Source: Microcella humidisoli (GTDB lineage: Bacteria > Actinomycetota > Actinomycetes > Actinomycetales > Microbacteriaceae). From it: a DNA stretch of 64,000 bases. This document shows positions 47,278-56,445 of this stretch, piece by piece; the stretch's first letter is position 1, and each line of letters opens with the position of its first letter. The position numbers were made by a program, and so were the translations under genes. The notes under the pieces are model-generated. The model had not been told where the DNA came from. It searched no databases and worked only from the letters and a program-made list of their open reading frames with translations. The stretch lies in contig NZ_CP101497.1 in assembly GCF_024362325.1 (NCBI RefSeq), positions 2,480,001 through 2,544,000 on the forward strand. The letters are read 5' to 3'.

Positions 47278-48774
47278 ATGGCCTCCCCCGCGCTCTCCGT
47301 GTCGACCCGCCCGCCCACCGAGCTGGACGGCGACGCGCTCGTTGTCGGCATCGCCCCGGCGGCCGAGGACGGCATCGCGGTCGTCGGCATCGAGTCCGGT
47401 CCGCTCGCGACGCTCGCCGGGGGGCTCCGGATGCTCGGGCTCACGGGCGCCATCGACGAGACGGCCCGCATCCCCGCGCCCGAGGGTGTCGCCGCCGCGA
47501 GCATCCTCGTCATCGGACTCGGCCGCGCTCCCCTCACGCCCGAGAGCCTGCGCAGCGCGGCGGGCACCGCCGCGCGCTCGCTCGGCTCGGCCGCCCGCAT
47601 CGCGTTCGCCCTGCCGACGAGCTCGCCCGCCGACGTGCAGGCGGTGCTCGAGGGCGCCGCGATGGGCGGCTACCGCTTCACGGCGTACCGATCGACGGAG
47701 TCGAGCGCGGGCACGACCGCAATCGAGCTCGCGACCACCGTGGCGGGCGCCGAGGCGGCTGCCATCGCCGCGAGCGCGACCGCGAGCGCTGTCGCCCTCG
47801 TGCGCGATCTCGTCAACACGCCCCCGAACGACCTCTACCCGGCGAGCTTCGTCGAGCGGGCCCGTGAGGCCGCGGCCGACCTGCCGGTCGAGTTCGAGGA
47901 GTGGGGACCCGACGAGCTCGCCGCGGGCGGCTTCGGGGGCATCCTCGGCGTCGGCCAGGGCTCGTCCCGTCCGCCGCGCCTGCTCGCCGTGCGCTACCGC
48001 CGAGCGAGCGACGACACCCACCTCGCGATCGTCGGCAAAGGCATCACGTTCGACTCGGGTGGGCTCTCGCTCAAGCCCGCCGCCGCGATGGTCGGCATGA
48101 AGTACGACATGACGGGAGCCGCGACGGCGCTCGCAGCCGTGCTCGCCGCCGCTCGGCTCGAGCTGCCCGTGCGGCTCACCGCATGGCTCTGCCTCGCCGA
48201 GAACATGCCCTCGTCGACCGCCATGCGCCCCAACGACGTGCTCACCATCCGCGGCGGCACGACCGTCGAGGTGCTCAACACCGACGCCGAGGGCCGCCTC
48301 GTCATGGCGGACGGCCTCGTCGCCGCCAGCGAGGAGCGACCCGATGCGATCGTCGACGTCGCGACCCTGACGGGCGCGGCCCGCGTCGCGCTCGGCGAGC
48401 GGTATGCGGGCCTCATGGGCGACGACGCCCTCGTCGAGCAGGTGCGCGCCGCCGCCGCCGACACGGGCGAGCTCGTCTGGCCCATGCCGCTGCCCGCCGA
48501 GCTGCGTCCGCTGCTCAAGAGCGATGTCGCCGACATCGCCAACGCCAAGCCGGGCAGCACGGCGGCGGGAATGCTGCTGGCGGGCGTGTTCCTGCGCGAG
48601 TTCGTCGGGCGCACCGGCGACGAGGCCGATGCGCCGCGCATCACGTGGGCCCACCTCGACATCGCGGGGCCGGCCAACAATCCCGCGGCACCGTTCGGCT
48701 ACACCCCCAAGGGACCGTCGGGCGTGACCGTGCGGCTGCTCGTCCGGCTCGCCGAGCGCCTCTCGGCCAAGTAG
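47278..48774 (+). CDS. pepA: Leucyl aminopeptidase
   Basis: 498-residue M17 metallo-aminopeptidase. The catalytic half contains VGKGITFDSGGLSLKP (metal Lys and Asp), KYDMTGAATAL, and the signature NTDAEGRLVMADGL; the N-terminal half is a regulatory macro-like domain. Removes N-terminal residues from peptides in the cytoplasm. The pepA-lpd-dlaT/sucB order recurs in actinobacteria. Confidence 0.96.
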   Translation: MASPALSVSTRPPTELDGDALVVGIAPAAEDGIAVVGIESGPLATLAGGLRMLGLTGAIDETARIPAPEGVAAASILVIGLGRAPLTPESLRSAAGTAARSLGSAARIAFALPTSSPADVQAVLEGAAMGGYRFTAYRSTESSAGTTAIELATTVAGAEAAAIAASATASAVALVRDLVNTPPNDLYPASFVERAREAAADLPVEFEEWGPDELAAGGFGGILGVGQGSSRPPRLLAVRYRRASDDTHLAIVGKGITFDSGGLSLKPAAAMVGMKYDMTGAATALAAVLAAARLELPVRLTAWLCLAENMPSSTAMRPNDVLTIRGGTTVEVLNTDAEGRLVMADGLVAASEERPDAIVDVATLTGAARVALGERYAGLMGDDALVEQVRAAAADTGELVWPMPLPAELRPLLKSDVADIANAKPGSTAAGMLLAGVFLREFVGRTGDEADAPRITWAHLDIAGPANNPAAPFGYTPKGPSGVTVRLLVRLAERLSAK

Positions 48775-48782
48775 TAGGCTCG

Positions 48783-48804
48783 ACGACGGGCACGTGACCG
48801 TCGT
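48783..48804 (+). terminator. Weak terminator candidate after pepA
   Basis: 7-bp stem ACGACGG/CCGTCGT with an 8-nt loop, 9 bp after the pepA stop and about 80 bp before the lpdA start. Confidence 0.3.
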
Positions 48805-48883
48805 GCCGCACATCGGGTCGACCCGCCACCTCGATCGTCGACCCCCGCACGACAATCCTTCGCGGATAAAGGAGTCTCTGCCG

Positions 48884-50257
48884 GTGTCGGACCAGAATTT
48901 TGACCTCGTCATCCTCGGTGCCGGAAGCGGCGGCTACGCCGCTGCGCTGCGCGCCAGCCAGCTCGGAATGAGCGTCGGGCTCATCGAGAAGTCGAAAGTG
49001 GGCGGCACCTGCCTGCACGTCGGCTGCATCCCGACCAAGGCGCTGCTGCACGCCGCCGAGGTCGCCGACGCCGCACGCGACGCCGCGAAGTTCGGCGTCA
49101 AGGCGACGCTCGAGGGAATCGACGTTCCCGCGGTCATCCAGTACCGCGAGGGAATCATCGCGAGCAAGTACAAGGGCCTGCAGGGCCTCATCAAGGCGCG
49201 CGGCATCACGATGATCGAGGGCGAAGGACGCCTCACCTCCCCCACGACCGTGCAGGTCGGCGACAGCACGATCACCGGCAAGAACGTCATCCTCGCCACG
49301 GGCTCGTACTCGCGCACGCTGCCGGGCCTCGAGATCGGCGGCCGCGTCATCACCTCCGAGCAGGCGCTGCAGCTCGACTTCGTGCCGAAGAAGGTCGCGG
49401 TGCTCGGCGGCGGCGTCATCGGCGTCGAGTTCTCGAGCGTCTGGCGCTCGTGGGGCTCCGAGGTGCACATCATCGAGGCGCTCCCCCACCTCGTGCCGAT
49501 GGAGGAGGAGTCGATCTCGAAGCAGTTCGAGCGCGCCTACCGCAAGCGCGGCATCGAGTTCACGCTCGGCGTGCGCTTCCAGAGCGTCACCCAGAACGAC
49601 CAGGGCGTCGTCGTCACGCTCGAGAACGGCGCGACGATCGAGGCCGACCTTCTGCTCGTCGCCGTGGGCCGCGGTCCCGCGACGGCCGGACTCGGTTTCG
49701 AGGAGGTCGGCGTGGCGATGGATCGCGGATTCGTGCTCACGAACGAGCGGCTCGAGACGAGCATCCCGGGCCTCTACGCCGTCGGCGACATCGTGCCGGG
49801 CCTGCAGCTCGCGCACCGCGGCTTCCAGCACGGCATCTTCGTCGCCGAGGAGCTCGCGGGCCTCAACCCGATCGTCATCAGCGACGTCAACATCCCGAAG
49901 GTCACGTACAGCGAGCCCGAGGTCGCCTCGGTCGGTCTGAGCGAGGCCAAGGCGAAAGAGCAGTACGGCGATGCGGCCGTCGCGAGCTACGAGTACAACC
50001 TCGCCGGCAACGGCAAGAGCCACATTCTCGAGACGGCCGGATCGATCAAGGTCGTGCGCGTCGTCGACGGCCCCGTGGTCGGCGTGCACATGATCGGCGC
50101 CCGCGTTGGCGAGCTCATCGGCGAGGCGCAGCTGGCCGTGAACTGGGATGCGCACCCCGAAGATGTGGCACCGCTGCTGCACGCCCACCCGACGCAGAAC
50201 GAGGCCCTCGGCGAGGCCTTCCTCGCGCTCGCGGGCAAGCCGCTGCACGCGATGTGA
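48884..50257 (+). CDS. lpdA: Dihydrolipoyl dehydrogenase (E3)
   Basis: 457-residue flavoprotein re-oxidising dihydrolipoamide for 2-oxoacid dehydrogenase complexes. FAD motif VILGAGSGGYAAALRA, redox-active disulfide GGTCLHVGCIPTK, NAD motif VAVLGGGVIGVEFSS, and the C-terminal His-Glu in HAHPTQNEAL. GTG at 48884 with AAAGGAG at 48868-48874. Followed 62 bp later by sucB on the same strand, with no terminator between. Confidence 0.97.
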   Translation: MSDQNFDLVILGAGSGGYAAALRASQLGMSVGLIEKSKVGGTCLHVGCIPTKALLHAAEVADAARDAAKFGVKATLEGIDVPAVIQYREGIIASKYKGLQGLIKARGITMIEGEGRLTSPTTVQVGDSTITGKNVILATGSYSRTLPGLEIGGRVITSEQALQLDFVPKKVAVLGGGVIGVEFSSVWRSWGSEVHIIEALPHLVPMEEESISKQFERAYRKRGIEFTLGVRFQSVTQNDQGVVVTLENGATIEADLLLVAVGRGPATAGLGFEEVGVAMDRGFVLTNERLETSIPGLYAVGDIVPGLQLAHRGFQHGIFVAEELAGLNPIVISDVNIPKVTYSEPEVASVGLSEAKAKEQYGDAAVASYEYNLAGNGKSHILETAGSIKVVRVVDGPVVGVHMIGARVGELIGEAQLAVNWDAHPEDVAPLLHAHPTQNEALGEAFLALAGKPLHAM

Positions 50258-50319
50258 GCCCCGCCAGACCACCGCAACTAGGCTGAAGAAACATTGAAGG
50301 CTTCGAAGGAGCACTACTG

Positions 50320-51723
50320 ATGAGCGAATCCGTCAACCTCCCGGCGCTCGGTGAGAGCGTCACCGAGGGAACGGTCACCCGATGGCTGAAGAACGTGGGA
50401 GACCGGGTCGAGGTCGACGAGCCGCTGCTCGAGGTCTCGACCGACAAGGTCGACACCGAGATCCCCTCGCCCATCGCGGGCGTCGTCGAGGAGATCCTCG
50501 TGGCCGAGGACGAGACCGTCGAGGTCGGCACGCCGCTCGTGCGCATCGGTGACGGTGCGGGCGGAGGCGCGGCCCCCGCCGCTCCCGCCGCTGAGCCCGT
50601 GGCTGCGCCGGAGCCGGTCGCCGCCCCCGAGCCGGTTGCTGCTCCCGAGCCCGTCGCTGCACCGGAGCCCGTGGCCGCGCCCGAGCCGGTTGCCGCCCCG
50701 GAGCCCGTTGCCGCCCCGGAGCCCGTCGCCGCTCCCGCTCCGGCCGCGGCGCCGGCACCCGCTGCTGCGCCGGCGCCGGTGGTCGCGCCAGCACCCGCCG
50801 CCGCGCCTGCGGCCGCGACGGCCAACGCCGCCGCGTACATCACGCCGATCGTGCGCAAGCTCGCCGCCGAGCACGGCGTGGACCTCGCTCGCGTGACGGG
50901 CACCGGCGTGGGCGGTCGCATCCGAAAGCAAGACGTCATCGCCGCGGCCGGTTCCGCACCGAGAACCGCCGCGCCGTCGACCCCTCGTGCCGAGCTCGAG
51001 GTCTCGCCGCTGCGCGGCACGACGGCAGCCATGTCGCGCCTGCGTAAGGTCATCGCCGAGCGGGCCGTCATCTCGATGCAGTCGACCGCCCAGCTCACGA
51101 CCGTCGTCGAGGTCGATGTCACGAAGGTCGCGGCGCTGCGGACGGCGGTCAAGGCCGACTTCGAGAAGGCGACCGGCACGAAGCTGTCGTTCCTGCCCTT
51201 CTTCGCGAAGGCCGCGACCGAGGCGCTGCGGGCATTCCCGATCATCAATGCCACGGTCGATGGCGACTCGATCGTCTACCCCGACACCGAGAACCTCTCG
51301 ATCGCGGTCGACACTGAGCGCGGCCTGCTCACCCCGGTCATCCGCAACGCCGGCGACCTCAGCATCGCCGACCTCGCCCGCGAGATCGCCGACCTGGCCG
51401 CGCGCACGCGCGACAACCAGCTCAAGCCCGACGAGCTCGCAGGGGGCACCTTCACGCTCACCAACACCGGCTCGCGCGGGGCTCTCTTCGACACGCCGGT
51501 CGTCTTCCTGCCGCAGGTCGCCATCCTCGGCACCGGCATCGTGAGCAAGAAGCCCGCGGTCATCCAGGTTGACGGCTCGGACGTCATCGCCGTGCGCTCG
51601 ATGGTCTACTTCGCCCTGTCGTACGACCACCGCATTGTCGACGGCGCCGACGCCGCGCGCTTCCTCAGCGCGGTCAAGGCGCGCCTCGAGGAGGCCGACT
51701 TCGACGGCGACCTCGGCATCTAA
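50320..51723 (+). CDS. sucB: 2-oxoacid dehydrogenase E2 (dihydrolipoamide acyl/succinyltransferase)
   Basis: 467-residue E2. One lipoyl domain (1-78) with the lipoyl lysine in [13 protein letters not shown]; a long Pro/Ala linker with eight EPVAAP repeats; a peripheral-subunit-binding domain (about 170-205, [37 protein letters not shown]); and the catalytic domain ending [16 protein letters not shown] (His, Asp). Whether it serves pyruvate or 2-oxoglutarate dehydrogenase cannot be decided here; in mycobacteria the equivalent gene is dlaT. Neighbouring lpdA, lipB and lipA supply E3 and lipoylation. Confidence 0.93.
   Translation: MSESVNLPALGESVTEGTVTRWLKNVGDRVEVDEPLLEVSTDKVDTEIPSPIAGVVEEILVAEDETVEVGTPLVRIGDGAGGGAAPAAPAAEPVAAPEPVAAPEPVAAPEPVAAPEPVAAPEPVAAPEPVAAPEPVAAPAPAAAPAPAAAPAPVVAPAPAAAPAAATANAAAYITPIVRKLAAEHGVDLARVTGTGVGGRIRKQDVIAAAGSAPRTAAPSTPRAELEVSPLRGTTAAMSRLRKVIAERAVISMQSTAQLTTVVEVDVTKVAALRTAVKADFEKATGTKLSFLPFFAKAATEALRAFPIINATVDGDSIVYPDTENLSIAVDTERGLLTPVIRNAGDLSIADLAREIADLAARTRDNQLKPDELAGGTFTLTNTGSRGALFDTPVVFLPQVAILGTGIVSKKPAVIQVDGSDVIAVRSMVYFALSYDHRIVDGADAARFLSAVKARLEEADFDGDLGI
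50593..50736 (+). repeat. Eight tandem 18-bp repeats in sucB (EPVAAP linker)
   Basis: Eight consecutive 18-bp units encoding EPVAAP, differing only at synonymous third positions. They form the flexible swinging-arm linker behind the lipoyl domain. Unit number could vary between strains by slippage. Confidence 0.9.
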
Positions 51724-53342
51724 CCGCGCACGTCGCGCAGACGCCATCCGGCCTCGCTCCTCACGATGAGGAGCGAGGCCGTCGTCGTCGTGCCCTCAAC
51801 GAGGTCGACGAGCACCGCGCCGCCCATGCGCTCCACCACGACGACCTCGCCCCGGCGATCGCTCCAGCGCTGCAGCAGTTCGTGACGCTCGTCGTCGACC
51901 GCGATGAGCAGCTCGGCTGCCGACCCCGCGTGCACCACCTCGGCTCCGCATGCGCCGCCCGTGGACGCGGTCGCTCGGCATGCGGCCCAGCGGTCGACGA
52001 GCACCTCGACGATGCCCTGCCACTCCTCCGGTGCCGGGTCCGGTGCGAGTTCAGGGACCGCAGGGTCGGCTAGGGGCGCAGTGTCGACAGGAGCCGCAGG
52101 GTCGACAGGGGCCGCAGGGCCGCCGGGCGCCGGCGCGGCAACGGGCTCGCTCGTCGGACCGATCGCCCCTGCGTCACTCTCCGCCACCGTTCCCTCGCCT
52201 CCGGGCTCGTCGCCGGGCCCGCCGGAGGGCCCGCCTCCGAGCCCGCCCACCACGATTGCGAGCACGACGGCCGCGGCCCCGGCAGCGCCCGCGATCGCGA
52301 ACCGGGGGCGCACGGGTGCTCGGTCGACGACACCGGCCGCGCGACCGCGCAGCGCCCTCCCGAGCGCCAGCGCGCGATCGGCACCGCGGGCCACGGGGTC
52401 GACGACGGTCGACGGGAGTCCGAGCTCGCGCAGCGTGCTGAGCAGCACGGCGACCAGACGAGGCCGTACGGTCTCGCCGGCGAGGGCAGCCGACCGCGCC
52501 GGCGCGGCGACCGGGGCTGCGGGCAGCGCCGGGGATGCTGCCGTCACTGAGGGCGCAAGCAGATCGCCGACCGCGGCGCCCTGGTCGACGGCCGCCGCGC
52601 GCAGGGGCTGCGGGTCGGCCAGGTCGAAGAGCGCGTGGGCGAGCGGTGTGCCGCGCTCGGGCGCGCGCAGCGCGGCGAGCAGCGCCGGGCGATCCGACTC
52701 GACGACCGCCGCCGCGACGGCGGCCCCGAGCCGCTCGAGCGCCGCGCGGTCGGCGAGGTGCGCCGCATCGGCGGCGCGGAACCGTTCCGGCAGCGCGGGC
52801 CCGCTCCGGGCATCCTGAACCCGAACGATCACCGCGGCGCCGCTCGCCCGGAGGCGCACCGCCGTGGGGTCGAGACCGAGCCCCGTGAGTCCGACCCCGT
52901 GCGCGCACTCGACGGCCGTCGCGAGGGGCGCGAGCAGGGTGACGGCCTCGCCGAGCGAGAGCCCCCCGCGCCGCGCCCCGAGCACGTCGACGAGCCGTGG
53001 CCCCGGCACCTGCTCGAGCAGCAGCACGAACCGCCCATCGGGCAGGGTTGCGAGATCGCGCAGGGAGACCGCGTGAGCGCGCAGGGCCGGGTCGCCCACC
53101 GCGATGGCGTCGTGCACCGCGAGCTCGGCGTCGATCACCTCGTCGGGCGTCGTCGCCGCGAGCACGCGGGCCACGAACGGTGCGCCATCGGCGTGCACGA
53201 GCGCCGTCAGCGCGCGCTCGTCTCGGCTGAGCACCCGCACGACGCGATAGCCGACGAGCTCGTGCGGCACCGACTGCGCGACGGGGTGGGCGCGCGCATC
53301 AGGGCGCGGCGAGTCGGGGTCGGGGGCGTCAACGGCGGGCAC
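51720..53342 (-). CDS. Membrane pseudokinase-like protein
   Basis: About 540 residues. The N-terminal ~230 residues have the outline of a Ser/Thr protein kinase: [18 protein letters not shown] at the glycine-loop position, [13 protein letters not shown] hinge, then [25 protein letters not shown] where kinases have the HRDLKPxN loop. The catalytic Asp, DFG and Lys are not recognisable, so it is probably inactive. One membrane helix ([20 protein letters not shown]) and a Pro/Ala linker lead to an outside domain with two cysteines ([13 protein letters not shown]). Start uncertain: GTG 53342 avoids overlap with the divergent DUF4191 gene. Confidence 0.68.
   Translation of the reverse strand: MPAVDAPDPDSPRPDARAHPVAQSVPHELVGYRVVRVLSRDERALTALVHADGAPFVARVLAATTPDEVIDAELAVHDAIAVGDPALRAHAVSLRDLATLPDGRFVLLLEQVPGPRLVDVLGARRGGLSLGEAVTLLAPLATAVECAHGVGLTGLGLDPTAVRLRASGAAVIVRVQDARSGPALPERFRAADAAHLADRAALERLGAAVAAAVVESDRPALLAALRAPERGTPLAHALFDLADPQPLRAAAVDQGAAVGDLLAPSVTAASPALPAAPVAAPARSAALAGETVRPRLVAVLLSTLRELGLPSTVVDPVARGADRALALGRALRGRAAGVVDRAPVRPRFAIAGAAGAAAVVLAIVVGGLGGGPSGGPGDEPGGEGTVAESDAGAIGPTSEPVAAPAPGGPAAPVDPAAPVDTAPLADPAVPELAPDPAPEEWQGIVEVLVDRWAACRATASTGGACGAEVVHAGSAAELLIAVDDERHELLQRWSDRRGEVVVVERMGGAVLVDLVEGTTTTASLLIVRSEAGWRLRDVRG
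51750..51780 (+). terminator. Terminator after sucB, inside the convergent gene
   Basis: Perfect 13-bp stem GGCCTCGCTCCTC/GAGGAGCGAGGCC with a 5-nt loop, 26 bp after the sucB stop. It lies within the last ~20 codons of the pseudokinase gene on the other strand. Confidence 0.7.
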
Positions 53343-53457
53343 CTCGCGATGATGCGCCGGGCCTCGCCCTGGCCTCGACGTGCCGGGCGTCGTCGGGGAC
53401 GATCGGCTCTCGGCGAACGGCGGGGAGGAGCCGAGCGCGGGCCCTATCCTGGTATGC

Positions 53458-54171
53458 ATGGCCCGCACCTCCTCCGCTCAAAAGCCCCCGAAAGAACCCG
53501 GTCGCATGAAGCAGATGTGGCAGGTGTTCCAGATGACGCGGCGGATGGACCCGCTCGCCGTCTGGATCATGCTGCTGGTGTTCCTGCTGCCGATCCTCGC
53601 GGCCGTGCTGCTGGCGGTGTTCGCGACGCCGGGCGATGTGCTCGCCGGCATCCTGTGGGTCGTCACGGGGGTGCTCCTCGGCATCCTGCTCGTGCTCATC
53701 GTGCTCGGGCGTCGCGCTGAGCGCGTGGCGTACCGTCAGATCTCCGGCCAGCCCGGCGCTGTCGGCGCGGTGCTGAAGTCGTCGCTGCGGCGAGCATGGC
53801 AGGCAAGCGAGATGCCCGTCACCGTGAGTCCCAAGACGCAGGATGCCGTCTACCGGGCGATCGGCAAGCCCGGTGTCGTCATCATCGGTGAGGGGCCGGC
53901 TTCGCGCACCCGCCGCATGATGGAGGACGAGCGCCGGAACGTGAACCGCATTGTGCCCAACGTGCCGGTGCACCTCCTGCACGTGGGCCCCGATGTCGAG
54001 AGCGTCAAGCTCGAGAACCTCGCCCGCACCCTCAACAAGCTCAAGCGGTCGATCACGAAGGCCGAGGTCTACGCGGTCAGCAATCGACTCACCTCGCTCA
54101 GCAAGTCGAGCACGCTCCCGATCCCCAAGGGCATCGACCCGCTCAAGGCGCGCGCTCCCAAGCCGCGCTGA
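53458..54171 (+). CDS. DUF4191 membrane protein
   Basis: 237 residues. Basic N-terminus (KMKQMWQVFQMTRRMDP-like), two adjacent helices (WIMLLVFLLPILAAVLLAVFA, VVTGVLLGILLVLIVLG), then a cytoplasmic domain with YRQISGQPGAVGAVL and VIIGEGPASRTRRMMEDERR. Matches actinobacterial DUF4191, typically next to lipA/lipB. Function unknown. Converges with the RDD gene. Confidence 0.9.
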   Translation: MARTSSAQKPPKEPGRMKQMWQVFQMTRRMDPLAVWIMLLVFLLPILAAVLLAVFATPGDVLAGILWVVTGVLLGILLVLIVLGRRAERVAYRQISGQPGAVGAVLKSSLRRAWQASEMPVTVSPKTQDAVYRAIGKPGVVIIGEGPASRTRRMMEDERRNVNRIVPNVPVHLLHVGPDVESVKLENLARTLNKLKRSITKAEVYAVSNRLTSLSKSSTLPIPKGIDPLKARAPKPR

Positions 54172-54184
54172 GGCTGCTGCGCCG

Positions 54185-54592
54185 CTAGCGGCGCAGCAGC
54201 ACCGTGCCCGCGGCGCGATCGTGCAGCCCGCGCTGGTTCTCGTCGAACAGCAGCGCGGGGATCACGAGCGCGATCAGGAGCGCGCGCACGATCGGGCGCC
54301 AGACGCCGAGCATTCCGCCCGCCATCGGCACGACGCGCATCCCGAGCACCGCGTGACCGATGCTCGCGTTGATCACGACCGTGAACAGCGCCTGCAGGCC
54401 GACGAAGAGCAGCAGGGTCACGAGCGAGTCGTACGCGAAGAACGCGGCCGAGAGCGCTACGGCGATGCCCCAGTCGATCGCGAGGGCGCCGAACCGGCGC
54501 CCGAGGCGAGCCACCGAGCGCGGGCCGGTCTCGGGAAGCCCGAGGCGCTGGCCGGGCCAGTCGGGCGGGGTCGATGCGGGGATCGCGGTCAC
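54185..54592 (-). CDS. RDD-family membrane protein
   Basis: 135 residues: VARLGRRFGALAIDWGIAVALSAAFFA (RDD signature with R and D), a second helix pair, GHAVLGMRVV, and a C-terminal DENQRGLHDRAAGTVLL. Small actinobacterial RDD proteins adjacent to lipA-glnA are conserved; role unknown. GTG start. Confidence 0.88.
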   Translation of the reverse strand: MTAIPASTPPDWPGQRLGLPETGPRSVARLGRRFGALAIDWGIAVALSAAFFAYDSLVTLLLFVGLQALFTVVINASIGHAVLGMRVVPMAGGMLGVWRPIVRALLIALVIPALLFDENQRGLHDRAAGTVLLRR

Positions 54593-54633
54593 CCCCTCAG
54601 CCTACGAGTCGTGCTCGGGCGTAGACTGAAGGC

Positions 54634-55299
54634 GTGATCGACTCCGTCGTCACGGGGCTAAGCGCCAACTCCGTGCCGTATTTGTCGGGTCTCGAGCAGC
54701 AGCGTGCCCTGCACGCCGCCGTCGCCGAGGGCCGGGCGCCAGACACCCTGATGCTGCTCGAGCACGAGAGCGTCTACACCGCAGGCAAGCGCACCGAGCC
54801 GCACGAGCGGCCGACCGATGGCACTCCCGTCGTCGAGGTCGACCGCGGCGGCAAGATCACCTGGCACGGCCCCGGCCAGCTCGTCGGCTACCCGATCATG
54901 CGCCTCGCCGATCCGGTCGACGTCGTGCAGTACGTGCGCCACCTCGAGGGCATGCTCATCGCCGTGCTCGATGACCTCGGTGTCGTCGGGGCGGGTCGGG
55001 TCGCGGGCCGCAGCGGCGTGTGGATGCGCGGCACCGACAAGATCGCCGCGATCGGCATCCGCGTGGCCCAGGGCGTGACGATGCACGGCTTCGCCCTCAA
55101 CTGCTCGAACAGCTTCGAGGCATACCGCGCGATCGTCGCGTGCGGCCTCGCCGACGCGGGGGTCACCTCGGTGAGCCGCGAACTCGGACGCACGGTGACA
55201 CCCGCGGAGGTCATCCCGCTCATCGAGCAGCGCTTCGGCCCGCTCGTCCACGACATCGTCGGCGTCGCTGCGTCGACTCCCGAAGGAGTACCCGCATGA
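54634..55299 (+). CDS. lipB: Octanoyltransferase LipB
   Basis: 221-residue enzyme moving octanoyl from acyl carrier protein to the lipoyl domains of E2 and GcvH. Motifs: [17 protein letters not shown], the catalytic Lys in [22 protein letters not shown] and the catalytic Cys in [14 protein letters not shown] start. Its stop overlaps the lipA ATG, so the two steps of lipoate synthesis are coupled. Confidence 0.96.
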   Translation: MIDSVVTGLSANSVPYLSGLEQQRALHAAVAEGRAPDTLMLLEHESVYTAGKRTEPHERPTDGTPVVEVDRGGKITWHGPGQLVGYPIMRLADPVDVVQYVRHLEGMLIAVLDDLGVVGAGRVAGRSGVWMRGTDKIAAIGIRVAQGVTMHGFALNCSNSFEAYRAIVACGLADAGVTSVSRELGRTVTPAEVIPLIEQRFGPLVHDIVGVAASTPEGVPA

Positions 55300-56300
55300 C
55301 CACGACGCCCGCCACGCACCCCGCCGACGGCCGCAAGCTGCTGCGGCTCGAAGTGCGCAACGCCCAGACGCCCATCGAGAAGAAGCCCGAGTGGATCAAG
55401 ACCCGGGCGAAGATGGGGCCCGAATACTCGGCCCTGCGCTCGCTCGTCGGCGAGCAGAACCTGCACACGGTGTGCCAAGAGGCCGGATGCCCGAACATCT
55501 ACGAGTGCTGGGAGGACCGGGAGGCGACATTCCTCATCGGTGGCAGCCAGTGCACGCGCCGCTGCGACTTCTGCCAGATCGACACGGGCAAGCCCGCCGA
55601 CTACGACCGCGACGAGCCGCGGCGGGTCGCCGAATCGGTCGTGCAGATGAACCTGCGCTACGCGACCGTCACGGGCGTCGCCCGCGACGACCTGCCCGAC
55701 GAAGGCGCGTGGCTGCACGCCGAGACGGTGCGCATGATCCACGAGCTCAACCCCGGCACGGGCGTCGAGCTGCTCGCGACCGACTTCTCGGGCAACCCCG
55801 AGCTGCTGCGGGTCGTCTTCGACTCACGCCCCGAGGTGTTCGCGCACAACGTCGAGACGGTGCCGCGCATCTTCAAGCGCATCCGACCGGCGTTCCGCTA
55901 CGAGCGCTCGCTCGACGTCATCACGCAGGCGCGCGACTACGGGCTCATCACGAAGTCGAACCTCATCCTCGGCATGGGCGAGACGCGCGAGGAGGTCTCG
56001 CAGGCGCTGCAGGACCTGCACGATGCCGGAACCGACATCGTCACGATCACGCAGTACCTCCGCCCCAGCTCGCGCCACCACCCGATCGACCGCTGGGTCA
56101 AGCCCGAGGAGTTCGTCGAGCTCAAGGCCGAGGCCGAGGCGATCGGCTTCCTCGGCGTGCTCGCCGGCCCGCTCGTGCGCTCGAGCTACCGGGCGGGGCG
56201 CCTGTGGGCGCAGTCGATGGTGGCCAAAGGCCGGCCGATCCCCGAGTCGATGCGCGCTCTCGCCGAGACGACGGAAGGGTTCGCGCAGGCCGTCGGCTGA
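55296..56300 (+). CDS. lipA: Lipoyl synthase LipA
   Basis: 334-residue radical SAM enzyme inserting two sulfurs into octanoyl chains. The auxiliary cluster cysteines are in [15 protein letters not shown], the radical SAM cluster in [10 protein letters not shown], and the C-terminal serine ligand in [14 protein letters not shown] overlaps the lipB stop, with GAAGGAG before it. Confidence 0.98.
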   Translation: MTTTPATHPADGRKLLRLEVRNAQTPIEKKPEWIKTRAKMGPEYSALRSLVGEQNLHTVCQEAGCPNIYECWEDREATFLIGGSQCTRRCDFCQIDTGKPADYDRDEPRRVAESVVQMNLRYATVTGVARDDLPDEGAWLHAETVRMIHELNPGTGVELLATDFSGNPELLRVVFDSRPEVFAHNVETVPRIFKRIRPAFRYERSLDVITQARDYGLITKSNLILGMGETREEVSQALQDLHDAGTDIVTITQYLRPSSRHHPIDRWVKPEEFVELKAEAEAIGFLGVLAGPLVRSSYRAGRLWAQSMVAKGRPIPESMRALAETTEGFAQAVG

Positions 56301-56337
56301 GCATCCGGAACCGCGACGAGGTGACAGCGGTTCGCCC

Positions 56338-56375
56338 GTAACATCCCGGAAACACACGGGACACTGCAGGGAAAT
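56338..56375 (+). promoter_or_regulatory. GlnR-type box upstream of glnA
   Basis: GTAAC-n6-GAAAC-n6-GACAC-n6-GAAAT: four 5-mers at exact 11-bp spacing, matching the actinobacterial GlnR a-b-a-b consensus. It is followed 10 bp later by TAGTCT (56386-56391), a TAnnnT -10 candidate. The box centre is then about 42 bp before the predicted transcript start, an activator-like position. Confidence 0.8.
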
Positions 56376-56385
56376 GCCCTGCGCC

Positions 56386-56391
56386 TAGTCT
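56386..56391 (+). promoter_or_regulatory. Candidate -10 element for glnA
   Basis: TAGTCT, 55 bp before the glnA ATG. The corresponding -35 position falls inside the GlnR-type box and has no consensus, as expected for an activated promoter. Confidence 0.4.
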
Positions 56392-56445
56392 CGGAGCCAG
56401 GCTGCGACTGCAGTCGTCCGGTACCAAGCTCAGGAGATCTGTCGC

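Noticed and set aside
50593..50736. Regular 18-bp repeats resembling a small array
   Set aside because: In-frame coding repeats without spacers; not CRISPR.
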